NCBI RefSeq assembly: GCF_015645465.1 | Contig: NZ_JADOEL010000007.1 | Coordinates: 62,001 to 126,000 of the forward strand | DNA: 64,000 nucleotides | Direction: 5' to 3' | Origin: Herminiimonas contaminans | GTDB lineage: Bacteria; Pseudomonadota; Gammaproteobacteria; Burkholderiales; Burkholderiaceae_D | In this document: positions 9,487 to 17,836 of the stretch, piece after piece | How positions within the stretch are numbered: the stretch's first letter is position 1 | Layout: every line of letters starts with the position of its first letter | Notes under the pieces: generated by a model | Databases searched by the model: none | The model's input: only the letters and a program-made list of their open reading frames with translations | Told to the model about the DNA's origin: nothing | Made by a program: the position numbers and the translations under genes

Positions 9487-10991
9487 GCTGCCACCTCCAC
9501 TGCTTTAGTACGCTTGCTGAAAATCCCCGAGATGACTGGCCACATCAGCGTAATCAATGCCAGCGTGGTGATGGAACCGACCAGGTAGTTGGACCAGAAG
9601 ATTTCCATGCCGCCATGCGACAACAACATGGTTTGACGGAACGCGTCTTCTGCCTTGTCGCCCAGTACCATCGCCAGCACCAGCGGAGCCAGCGGGTAGT
9701 CGAGTTTCTTCAAGACATAACCAACAATGCCGAACACGACCATCAGCCAGACATCGAACATCGCACCGTGCACGGTGTAAGCACCGATCGCACACAGCAG
9801 GATGATGACAGGTGCAACTATGGTGAACGGTACTCGCAAGATGGCAGCGAAGAATGGCACGGTACTCAGCACCACGATCAGGCCGACGATATTACCGAGG
9901 TACATACTGGCAATCAGGCCCCAGACGAAATCCTTTTGCTCAACGAAGAGCATAGGGCCCGGTTGCAAACCCCACACCATCAGACCACCCAGCAAAACCG
10001 CAGCGGTAGCCGAACCCGGAATGCCGAGTGCCAGCATAGGCAGCAAGGCCGTCGTACCGGATGCATGTGCCGCTGTTTCCGGTGCGATCACACCTTCCAG
10101 GCTACCTTTACCGAAGTGCTCTTTCTCTTTCGAGAAGCGACGTGCGATGCCGTAGCCCATGAAGGAAGCAGCAGTTGCACCGCCAGGTGTCACACCCATC
10201 CATGCGCCGACCACGAAGCTGCGTACCAGCGATGCCCAGTAACGCGGCAGTTGACGCCAGGTTTGCAATACCACTTTCAGATTGATGCCGGCTTGCTTGC
10301 CACGGAAGGCCAGACCTTCTTCCATCGTCAGCAGGATTTCACCGATACCGAACAAGCCGATGACGACGATCAGGAAGTCGACACCGCGCAACAATTCGTC
10401 GAAACCGAAAGTCATGCGTAAGCCGCCGGTGATGGTGTCCATACCGATGGTGGCGAGACCGAAGCCCAGCATCATCACGAGTATGGTTTTGAATGGCGAA
10501 CCACCGCCCATGCCAACGAAGCTGCAGAAAGTCAGCAAGTACACCGCAAAGAATTCCGGCGGACCGAATTTCAGTGCGAACGACGCCACCAGCGGTGCCA
10601 GGAAGGTAATCAGCATCACCGAGAAAAACGCACCTATGAAGGAACCGCTGAAAGCAGCCGTCAACGCTTCCCCGGCCTTGCCTTTCTGCGCCATCGGATA
10701 ACCATCGAAGGTCGTCGCGACCGACCACGGCTCACCCGGGATGTTGAACAGGATGGAGGTAATCGCACCGCCGAACAAAGCGCCCCAGTACAGGCAGGAC
10801 AAGAGGATGATGCCGGCGGTCGGCTCCATCGAGAATGTCAGTGGCAACAGGATCGCCACGCCGTTCGGCCCGCCCAGTCCCGGCAGTACGCCGATCAGGA
10901 TGCCCAGCGTGACGCCTATGAACATCATTAAAATATGCTGTCCCGTAAGGGCGACAGAAAACCCATGCATCAAATAACCCAGCTCTTCCAT
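9483..10991 (-). CDS. Tripartite tricarboxylate transporter large permease (TctA family), likely malonate uptake
   Basis: A 502-residue integral membrane protein with about 12 hydrophobic segments. It shows the TctA hallmarks GVLPGLGGPNGVAILLPLTF near the N-terminus and the related VTPGGATAASFMGYG repeat in the middle. TctA proteins are the large membrane subunits of secondary, binding-protein-dependent carboxylate importers. The stop overlaps mdcA by 4 bp, so malonate (or a close analogue) is the likely substrate. That assignment is inference from context. Confidence 0.92.
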   Translation of the reverse strand: MEELGYLMHGFSVALTGQHILMMFIGVTLGILIGVLPGLGGPNGVAILLPLTFSMEPTAGIILLSCLYWGALFGGAITSILFNIPGEPWSVATTFDGYPMAQKGKAGEALTAAFSGSFIGAFFSVMLITFLAPLVASFALKFGPPEFFAVYLLTFCSFVGMGGGSPFKTILVMMLGFGLATIGMDTITGGLRMTFGFDELLRGVDFLIVVIGLFGIGEILLTMEEGLAFRGKQAGINLKVVLQTWRQLPRYWASLVRSFVVGAWMGVTPGGATAASFMGYGIARRFSKEKEHFGKGSLEGVIAPETAAHASGTTALLPMLALGIPGSATAAVLLGGLMVWGLQPGPMLFVEQKDFVWGLIASMYLGNIVGLIVVLSTVPFFAAILRVPFTIVAPVIILLCAIGAYTVHGAMFDVWLMVVFGIVGYVLKKLDYPLAPLVLAMVLGDKAEDAFRQTMLLSHGGMEIFWSNYLVGSITTLALITLMWPVISGIFSKRTKAVEVAA

Positions 10992-11028
10992 GAATGTCTC
11001 CTTCTATGGATTTTTTTATTAGCGAGAT

Positions 11029-11535
11029 TCAGTAGCCGAATGCCGCTTCAAGCGGGCCCTTGATCAACGGAACCATGAATTGAATTTCAAACAGCCAGAA
11101 CACAACTGCTACCACCGACAAACCTACCGTCAGTGATTTCAACCAACTGTATTTACCTAGTACACGCATAAAGCCTGCGATGAGTGCCAGTGCCGCGATG
11201 TACATGCCGAGGAATTGCGCGATCGCGACAAAGCCGAGTATCGGTGCCAGCACTTGCAGTACTGGCTTGAGTTCACCACGTGTGACAAACGACGAAGCGT
11301 TAATCGCTTTGCTGCGGGTCGCGTTAAACATTACGACCGCAGCAGCGATGCACATGATGATGCCGATGCGGAACGGGAAGTAACCGGACTTCGGTCCGGC
11401 ACTCCCCCAGCCTGCGCCCCGGTGGTAGCTGTCCCAGATCAGCAAACCACCGGCAATCATGAATGCCAGGGCGCAGGCGAACTCCGCCACACCGTGCTTG
11501 ACTAAGACACGGTCTTCTTTTTGATTGCTATCCAT
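11029..11535 (-). CDS. Tripartite tricarboxylate transporter small permease (TctB family)
   Basis: A 168-residue membrane protein with four hydrophobic segments at about residues 15-33, 50-67, 90-125 and 135-155, the standard TctB topology. It includes the family-typical GPKSGYFPFRIG stretch between the first two segments. It lies 13 bp after the TctC-like binding protein gene and 37 bp before the TctA-like gene. TctB is the small membrane partner of TctA. Confidence 0.88.
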   Translation of the reverse strand: MDSNQKEDRVLVKHGVAEFACALAFMIAGGLLIWDSYHRGAGWGSAGPKSGYFPFRIGIIMCIAAAVVMFNATRSKAINASSFVTRGELKPVLQVLAPILGFVAIAQFLGMYIAALALIAGFMRVLGKYSWLKSLTVGLSVVAVVFWLFEIQFMVPLIKGPLEAAFGY

Positions 11536-11548
11536 GTTGCTGCTCCGT

Positions 11549-12553
11549 TTATTTACCAGCGGCCAGGAAGCCAGCTTTTTTCAGCAAGTCGTAGTGCATA
11601 TCGGCATCGGTTTGCAGGAATTTCTGCAGCGCTGGGCCGGTCAGGAAGGCGTCCTTGAATGCATTGCGATTGGAGAATTCTTTCCACTCCGGTGTCGCTA
11701 CGATTTTCTGCATTTGATCGACGTAGTAAGCGACTTGATCAGGCTTGACACCTGTAGGCAGGAACACACTGCGTTGCATCAGGTAAGTAACGTTGAGGCC
11801 TTGCGATTTGCAGGTAGGAATGCTGGACCAGGATTCGGTCGTCGTGACTTTTTCGGTTTGTGCCATCGGCTTGTCGTCGAATACGCACAGTGGGCGCAGC
11901 TGACCGGCACGCCATTGTGATACTGCTTCTACCGGATTGTTGACCGAAACGTCGATGTGATTGCCGACCAGCTGGGTAGCGACATCACCGCCGCCTTTGT
12001 ATGGAATGTAATTGAACTTCACACCTGCCGCTTGTTCAACGGCTGCAAACAACAGATTGTCTTCACGTTTGGAGCCTGCACCACCGGCACGGATCTGGCC
12101 TGGTTGCGCTTTTGCTGCTGCCAGCAGTTCAGCCGCTGTTTTGTATGGTGAAGCTGCATTCACCCACAGCACGAATTCATCCATCACCAGGTTGGCGACT
12201 GGCGTCATGTCTTTCCACGAGAACGGAACATCAGCCGTCAGCGGCAACATATACATGTGCGATGCGGAGATCAGGATTTTGTGCGGATTGCCCGGCGAGG
12301 TTTTGAGATCAATGAAGCCTTCGGCACCGCCGGCACCACCTTTAGGGGTAACGATGTAAGGCTTCTTTGCCAGGCTGTGCTTGACCACAATGCTGGACAT
12401 CAGGCGCGCCATTTGATCAGTACCGCTGCCACTACCGGATGGCAACACCATTTCTACAGCTTTGCTTGGTTCCCACGCATAGGCCGGTGCACAGAGCATG
12501 GCGGCGGCGACGACAGATAGCGACGCGCGTGCGACGTTAAGGCGATTCAACAT
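11549..12553 (-). CDS. TctC/Bug-family periplasmic binding protein, first gene of the malonate operon
   Basis: A 334-residue solute-binding protein with a Sec signal peptide (cleavage expected after CAPAYA, about residue 26). It has the Bug/TctC fold signatures PSGSGSGTDQMARL, TPKGGAGGAEGF and YIPYKGGGDVATQL. Bug proteins bind carboxylates in the periplasm and deliver them to TctAB. The gene leads the mdc transcription unit, with GGAGA eight bases upstream of its ATG as ribosome binding site. Bug genes are very numerous in Burkholderiales and many are orphans; this one has its own TctAB pair and an obvious catabolic partner. Confidence 0.92.
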   Translation of the reverse strand: MLNRLNVARASLSVVAAAMLCAPAYAWEPSKAVEMVLPSGSGSGTDQMARLMSSIVVKHSLAKKPYIVTPKGGAGGAEGFIDLKTSPGNPHKILISASHMYMLPLTADVPFSWKDMTPVANLVMDEFVLWVNAASPYKTAAELLAAAKAQPGQIRAGGAGSKREDNLLFAAVEQAAGVKFNYIPYKGGGDVATQLVGNHIDVSVNNPVEAVSQWRAGQLRPLCVFDDKPMAQTEKVTTTESWSSIPTCKSQGLNVTYLMQRSVFLPTGVKPDQVAYYVDQMQKIVATPEWKEFSNRNAFKDAFLTGPALQKFLQTDADMHYDLLKKAGFLAAGK

Positions 12554-13072
12554 TTTTGTCTCCTAGTTTTTCTTAACTTCGTTTTTAGCCGCGCAAACTC
12601 GTGATGCACGGTCTGGTTGGTGGCGCTTTTTTGCACCTGATTGATATATTCTTCTCATATATTAGTTGTGTCAATCAATTTTGCAGAAAATTTTAATTTA
12701 TTGACGCGCGAGCAAAATACGACAAGTATCTGGAGTACGGATTTGCACTTCAAAACGGGCATCAACGGCGCCACAACCGCACCAGGACTGGGCATCTGGC
12801 GGATGACGCATAAAGTTGACGGGTGTTGCGGGAACGCCGCAACACAAAGTGTGCAGGTAGCGGGGACGATATTTGCAGTGACAAACAGGGTAGTGAGAGC
12901 GCTCACACTCTGCGGAAAACCGTTAAATTACGGGCTGAAAGATGGTTTCCACATAGCAATAATTTAACGCAATCATCAAATAAATCGCGCAAAGAAATAT
13001 TTGTGATATCTTAGATGCACATAATTAATATATAAAACGTTCTGAGACCCAACCCCATCCCCGGAGGAGACT
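12554..13072. promoter_or_regulatory. Divergent promoter region between the malonate operon and the Liv-type ABC operon
   Basis: A 519-bp non-coding stretch. Near the mdc side is an AT-rich block with two ATATATT units 14 bp apart (12644-12664), flanked by the inverted pair TGATTGA (12638-12644) and TCAATCA (12671-12677); this could be the operator of the FCD regulator. Near the ABC side a weak promoter (TTGTGA at 13001 and an AT-rich -10 near 13024-13031) precedes a strong ribosome binding site GGAGGAG (13062-13068). ORFs across the middle lack family resemblance and ribosome binding sites, and I consider them spurious. Confidence 0.5.
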
Positions 13073-14383
13073 ATGAAAAAGCCCGCTTCATCAGTTGAAG
13101 TTTCATCAGTTAAGGTTCCATCTATCCAACGTCGTACCGTACTCAAAGCTGCCGGTGCAGGTATCGCTACCGGCTTGCTCGGTATGCCGGCGTTCGCACA
13201 AAACAAACCTTTGCGTGTCGGCGTCATCGCACCACGCGGCGGCGTCGCCGGCACTATCGGTGAATGCGGCTTGCGTGGTGTCGAGTGGACCACTGCCCGC
13301 ATCAATGCTGCCGGCGGTATCGGCGGTCGCAAGGTCGAGCTGGTGATCCAGGAAGAGACTTCGCCTAAAGACACCATCGATCGCTTCCGCAAACTGGTGC
13401 TGCAGGAAAAAGTGGATTGCGTACAAGGCATCGTGTCCTCCGGCGTCAGCCTAGCGCTGGCACCAGCTGCTGAAGATTCGCGCATGCCGACCATCTTCTG
13501 GGATGGCACCACACAGGACGGCGTGAAAGAAACCATGCCTAAGCCTAAGTATGTGTTCCGCAGCACGGATAACGAGTGCGAAGCCGTGATGGCCTCGCTG
13601 CTGGCGATCAAACACTTCAAAGGCAAGTTCAAACGCATCGCCTGCGTCAACCCTGATTATTCATATGGCCGCAATACCTGGACCGCATTCCAGGCACTGC
13701 TGAAAAAATACGGCATCGAACACGAAGTCGTGTCCGAACAATGGTCGAAGATCGGCAACCTCGATCTGACCGCCAACGTCGCCGCACTGAAGGCCGCCAA
13801 ACCTGATCTGATTTTCTCGTCGCTGCTGTTTGCCGATTTGCCGGTCTTCATGAAGCAGGCGCACAACGCCGGCCTGACCGAAGGTACGCGCTTCGTCCTG
13901 CCTGCAGCCGGTTGGCAACACACCGCGATGAAGAAAGAGTTCACACCTGAAGGCATCGTCTGGGGTCACAACACGATGTACTTCGATGATCCGAAAGCAT
14001 CGGCGACACAGAAGGAATTCGTCAAATGGTATGCCGACAAGTACAAGGATTATCCGCACTGGGAAGCTGACCGTGCGTATTTCTCGATGATGGTCTACAA
14101 GGCTGGCGTAGAGAAAGCACTAGCAGCGAAAAAATCCTGGCCGACCGCGGAAGAAATCTGTCTGGCCATCCCGGGTGTGCAGGTCGAATCACTCGGCGGT
14201 AAAGGTGCGATGCGCGCCGACCATATCGCCAACCAGACTTTCCACCAGGGCTTGTCGACCAATAAGAATAACTACGACTTCCCGACGCTGGCATCAGTCG
14301 AGACCATGTATTCCGACCAATTGCAGAAACCGACAGGCGCGGATTTCTGGGAATGGCTGAATACCGCGAACTTCAAGATCTAA
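13073..14383 (+). CDS. ABC transporter substrate-binding protein (branched-chain amino acid/amide type)
   Basis: A 436-residue periplasmic binding protein of the LivK/Peripla_BP_6 superfamily. The N-terminus carries a twin-arginine-like signal (QRRTVLK followed by a hydrophobic alanine/glycine stretch and a site after MPAFA), suggesting Tat rather than Sec export. The mature part opens with LRVGVIAPRGGVAG and contains NPDYSYGRNTW, typical of this fold. It heads a five-gene operon (SBP, LivH, LivM, LivG, LivF). The family transports amino acids, amides, urea or aromatic acids, so the substrate cannot be named from sequence. Confidence 0.9.
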   Translation: MKKPASSVEVSSVKVPSIQRRTVLKAAGAGIATGLLGMPAFAQNKPLRVGVIAPRGGVAGTIGECGLRGVEWTTARINAAGGIGGRKVELVIQEETSPKDTIDRFRKLVLQEKVDCVQGIVSSGVSLALAPAAEDSRMPTIFWDGTTQDGVKETMPKPKYVFRSTDNECEAVMASLLAIKHFKGKFKRIACVNPDYSYGRNTWTAFQALLKKYGIEHEVVSEQWSKIGNLDLTANVAALKAAKPDLIFSSLLFADLPVFMKQAHNAGLTEGTRFVLPAAGWQHTAMKKEFTPEGIVWGHNTMYFDDPKASATQKEFVKWYADKYKDYPHWEADRAYFSMMVYKAGVEKALAAKKSWPTAEEICLAIPGVQVESLGGKGAMRADHIANQTFHQGLSTNKNNYDFPTLASVETMYSDQLQKPTGADFWEWLNTANFKI

Positions 14384-14404
14384 CACCTGACACAAAGGAG
14401 GGAA

Positions 14405-14445
14405 CTTCCCTGGTGGATACTTAGCAATTCGTATCAGCCAGGGAG
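14405..14445 (+). other. Intercistronic stem-loop between the binding-protein gene and livH
   Basis: The strands at 14405-14420 and 14431-14445 (core CCTGGTGGATAC with GTATCAGCCAGG) can pair with a small bulge. No T run follows, so it is not a classical terminator. Its 3' arm runs into the purine-rich ribosome binding site of livH (GGGAGGGG, about 14441-14447). Hairpins here usually keep binding-protein levels above permease levels. Confidence 0.5.
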
Positions 14446-14455
14446 GGGTGTATCT

Positions 14456-15337
14456 ATGGCTCCGTTTTTCAATATCCTTTTGGCCGGTGTATTCCAGGCA
14501 GCTGTCCTGTTCCTGGTAGCGTCCGGCTTGCAACTGATCTTTGGCGTACAGCGCATCATCAACCTGGCGTGCGGTTCGATCTATGCGCTCGGCGCATACT
14601 TCGGCATCTTCGTCACGTCGTGGGCGCTGAGCAAAGGTTTACCCGTACACCTGTTTCCACTGGTACTGCTAGCCGCCGGTATTGTCATCGGCCTGATCGG
14701 ACTGCCACTGGAACGACTGATACGCACTATCTATAACCGTCCGGAATCATTCCAGTTGCTGCTGACGTTTGCAGTGATGCTGATGTTCCAGGACGTACTG
14801 CGTTTCTTCTGGGGTGCCGACCCGCAGCAATTGCCTAACGTCTCCATGACCTTCGGCACCATGTCTGCCTTCGGTGTCAGCATGCCGACGTATAACGTGA
14901 TGGTGATCGCCGTCGCCATCGCACTCGCGATCGGCATGGCGTACTTCCTCGGCAAAACCAAGACCGGCAAAATCCTGCGCGCAACCGCAGAGAATCGTGA
15001 AACCAGCGCCGCGATGGGCATTAACGTGACCCGCGTCTACGTGATGGTGTTCACCCTCGGCACCATGCTCGGCACGATCGGTGGCGCACTCGTCATCCCG
15101 AATGCAGCAGCATCGCTGGAGATGGGCGTCGAACTGGTGGTTGAGGCGTTTGCGGTGGTGGTGATCGGCGGCCTCGGCAGCATGAAAGGCGCAGCAGTCG
15201 GCGCCCTCATCGTCGGCCTGATCCGCGCACTCAGCGCCATGTATTACCCGGAAGCTGAAATCCTGGCTATCTATGCAATTGTGTTGGCGGTCCTGATCTG
15301 GAAGCCGGCAGGTCTCTACGGAAAGGCTGAAGCATGA
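14456..15337 (+). CDS. livH: Branched-chain-type ABC transporter permease LivH
   Basis: A 293-residue inner-membrane permease with about eight hydrophobic segments. It has the LivH-typical start (GLQLIFGVQRIINLACGSIYALGAYFG segment) and the coupling motif in RATAENRETSAAMGINVTRVY that contacts the ATPase. It is the first membrane component after the binding protein and overlaps livM by 4 bp. Transport specificity is set by the partner binding protein and remains unknown. Confidence 0.9.
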   Translation: MAPFFNILLAGVFQAAVLFLVASGLQLIFGVQRIINLACGSIYALGAYFGIFVTSWALSKGLPVHLFPLVLLAAGIVIGLIGLPLERLIRTIYNRPESFQLLLTFAVMLMFQDVLRFFWGADPQQLPNVSMTFGTMSAFGVSMPTYNVMVIAVAIALAIGMAYFLGKTKTGKILRATAENRETSAAMGINVTRVYVMVFTLGTMLGTIGGALVIPNAAASLEMGVELVVEAFAVVVIGGLGSMKGAAVGALIVGLIRALSAMYYPEAEILAIYAIVLAVLIWKPAGLYGKAEA

Positions 15338-16365
15338 GAACCGATACCGTACACAGCGCGCCTATTACCGCGCCGGAGGAACTGGAATTTGTCGCGCCAC
15401 CTCCGATCTCTCGCGCCAAACTGATAGCCGGTGGTCTGGTGCTGGCCGTGCTGGCAGTCGCACCGCTGGTGATCAGCCAGTACTACATGACGCTGCTGAT
15501 TCCTTTCTTTGCCTATGCCGTGATTCTGCTCGGCTTTAACCTGCTGTTTGGTTATGGCGGTCTGCTTTCTTTCGGCCACGCCCTGTTCGTTGCGATCGGT
15601 GCCTATGCCGCAGCGGCCATGGTATCGAAGACGGGCATGGTTTCATTCGAGATGATGTTGCTGACAGCCGTCGTCGCTTCCTTCGTGATTTCTATCCCGA
15701 TTGCATGGCTGGCGAGTCGCTTTACCGGCATCTTCTTCGGCATGCTGACCTTGTCTTTCGGTATGTTGTTCCACTCCTTCCTGAACAAGTTCTACTACAT
15801 CACGGGTGGCGACAGCGGCATGCGTGTGCCACGTCCTAGCCTGTTCGGTATGGAGCTGGATCAGTTCGACAAGACGGCTTTCCTCGGCGGCCCGTTCTAT
15901 TACTACTGCCTGGTGATGGTGCTGCTGCTGACCTGGATCATGTGGCGCATCGTGCGTTCACCTTACGGCATCCACCTGATGGCTTCGCGTGACAATGCGG
16001 TCAAGGCGCTGTATCTCGGCGTCAAGGTACGCAGCGTACGTGCCATCGCCTTCGTGGTGTCGGCCGTATATGCATCCATCGGCGGCGTGATCCTCGGTGT
16101 CAACACTGGCCTGGCTGATCCGGAGCTGGCTTACTGGACGCACTCCGGTCATCTGGTCTTCATGGCGGTGCTCGGTGGCTATCAGGAATTCCTCGGCCCT
16201 GTGCTCGGTGCTTTCGTCTTCATCCTGCTGCAGGATGAGCTGTCGTCGCTGACCCAATACTGGCGCTTTTTCCTCGGTGCCATCCTGGCGATCCTGGTGA
16301 TCGTGCTGCCGGGCGGCATCATGGGTGCCATCCGTAAATTCAAATCCAAAGGAGAGCAAGCATGA
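15334..16365 (+). CDS. livM: Branched-chain-type ABC transporter permease LivM
   Basis: A 343-residue second permease of the Liv-type importer. It shows the LivM signature NLLFGYGGLLSFGHALFVAIGAYAAA and the loop SRDNAVKALYLGVKVRSVRAIAF that docks on the ATP-binding proteins. It has about ten hydrophobic segments. Overlaps of 4 bp on both sides (with livH and livG) indicate one translationally coupled operon. Confidence 0.9.
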   Translation: MRTDTVHSAPITAPEELEFVAPPPISRAKLIAGGLVLAVLAVAPLVISQYYMTLLIPFFAYAVILLGFNLLFGYGGLLSFGHALFVAIGAYAAAAMVSKTGMVSFEMMLLTAVVASFVISIPIAWLASRFTGIFFGMLTLSFGMLFHSFLNKFYYITGGDSGMRVPRPSLFGMELDQFDKTAFLGGPFYYYCLVMVLLLTWIMWRIVRSPYGIHLMASRDNAVKALYLGVKVRSVRAIAFVVSAVYASIGGVILGVNTGLADPELAYWTHSGHLVFMAVLGGYQEFLGPVLGAFVFILLQDELSSLTQYWRFFLGAILAILVIVLPGGIMGAIRKFKSKGEQA

Positions 16366-17129
16366 GTAGCACTGATGTATTGCTCCGCGCAGAACAGATT
16401 TCACGCCACTACGGCGACTTCATCGCGCTGCAGAATGTAGATCTGTCCGTCTCACGCGGTGAGTTTGTTTCTGTGGTCGGGCCGAATGGTGCAGGCAAGA
16501 CCACACTGGTCAACGTACTGACAGGCTTGCATCAGCCAACCACTGGCCATGTCAATTTCAATGGCTCGAATATTGCCGGTGTCGGTGCAGTCGACCTCGC
16601 CACGCGCGGCCTCGCGCGCGCCTTCCAGCTCACCAGTATTTTCCCTGAGCTGACAGTGCGCGAGACTATCGCCGTATCGGCCTGTTCCTACCTGAACCAG
16701 CGCTGGAATGGCTTTGGTCATCTATTCGGCAGTCGCAAGATCAATGACATCGTGGTGCGCACCGCTGATGCATTCGGCTTGTCACCGTGGCTGGATACCA
16801 AGGGTGGCTCACTGCCACATGGCCGACGCAAGCTGCTCGACGTCGCCAGTGCCTTCGCACTGCATCCGAAAGTGATGCTGCTGGATGAACCGACTGCTGG
16901 TGTATCCACCGCTGACAAACACGGCGTCATGGAAACCCTGTTGCGTGCCGCCAAACATATGGGAATAGAAGCCATCATGCTGGTAGAACACGATATGGAT
17001 CTGGTATCGCGTTATTCGACACGCATCGTTGCGATGCAGGCTGGCAAGAAAATCGCCGACTTGCCGCGCGATGAGTTTTTTGCCAATGAAGAAGTGGTGT
17101 CCATCGTCGTCGGCAAAGGAGCGCACTAA
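16362..17129 (+). CDS. livG: Branched-chain-type ABC transporter ATP-binding protein LivG
   Basis: A 255-residue ATPase. The Walker A motif is GPNGAGKTT (about residues 41-49) and the Walker B region reads VMLLDEPTAG. The canonical LSGGQ signature is degenerate here: the equivalent position reads SLPHGRRKLLDVA, as in many LivG proteins where the motif is LxxGxxxxLExA. The switch histidine is present in LVEHDMDLV. Its stop shares a base with the livF start. Confidence 0.9.
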   Translation: MSSTDVLLRAEQISRHYGDFIALQNVDLSVSRGEFVSVVGPNGAGKTTLVNVLTGLHQPTTGHVNFNGSNIAGVGAVDLATRGLARAFQLTSIFPELTVRETIAVSACSYLNQRWNGFGHLFGSRKINDIVVRTADAFGLSPWLDTKGGSLPHGRRKLLDVASAFALHPKVMLLDEPTAGVSTADKHGVMETLLRAAKHMGIEAIMLVEHDMDLVSRYSTRIVAMQAGKKIADLPRDEFFANEEVVSIVVGKGAH

Positions 17130-17836
17130 TGTCTCTCGCACTCGATAAGGTCAATGTCACCCTGGTCGGCAATCCGGTGCTGCGCGATATTTCGATGCGT
17201 ATCAATCCGGGTGAGCTGGTGTGCCTGGTTGGTCGCAACGGCGCAGGCAAGTCCACCACCTTCCGTTCCATCATGGGTTTCCAGGCGCTGAAGTCCGGCG
17301 CGATCAACTGGAAGAACAAGGCGATCAACGGCATGCAAACGCACAAGATCGTGGAACTCGGCCTCGGCTATACCCCGGAAGGCAGCGATGTGTTCGGCGA
17401 CCTCACGGTCGAAGACAATATCGCGCTGCCGACCTGGACGCGCAAATCAGCGCGCAGCGCACAGGAACGCATAGATGAAGCGTATGCCGTCTTCCCCAAG
17501 CTCAAGCAGTATTTGCATAGGGGCGGGCAGCAACTATCCGGCGGTGAGCGCAAGATGGTATCGATCGCACGTGCACTCGCGCTGGACCCTGAGCTGCTGT
17601 TGCTGGATGAAGCATTCGAAGGCTTGTCGCCTGCCATCATCCCGACCATCAGCGAAGGTTTGCAAAGCATTCTGAAGCAGGGACGCGGTGTGCTGCTGGC
17701 CGAATCCAACTTCTATCACCTGCCGCCATTTGCTGATCGGCTGTACGTGATAGAGCGCGGCGAGATTGTGTTTGAAGGAACGCTGGCGCAAGCCGAAGCA
17801 GATACCGCAACGATGAAAATCATCAAGGGTACTTAA
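17129..17836 (+). CDS. livF: Branched-chain-type ABC transporter ATP-binding protein LivF
   Basis: A 235-residue ATPase with Walker A GRNGAGKST, an ABC signature QQLSGGERKM and Walker B ELLLLDEAFEGLSP. The family's usual switch histidine region is replaced by LLAESNFYHLPPFADR, an unusual feature: many LivF proteins read VEQN at this point, and here it is AESN. It completes the five-gene operon. The last 4 bp overlap the end of the convergent MFS gene. Confidence 0.9.
   Translation: MSLALDKVNVTLVGNPVLRDISMRINPGELVCLVGRNGAGKSTTFRSIMGFQALKSGAINWKNKAINGMQTHKIVELGLGYTPEGSDVFGDLTVEDNIALPTWTRKSARSAQERIDEAYAVFPKLKQYLHRGGQQLSGGERKMVSIARALALDPELLLLDEAFEGLSPAIIPTISEGLQSILKQGRGVLLAESNFYHLPPFADRLYVIERGEIVFEGTLAQAEADTATMKIIKGT

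Noticed and set aside
12641-12967. ORFs on both strands in the malonate/ABC divergent gap
   Set aside because: No ribosome binding site, no recognisable family and AT-rich promoter-like sequence; they lie exactly where two divergent promoters must be.
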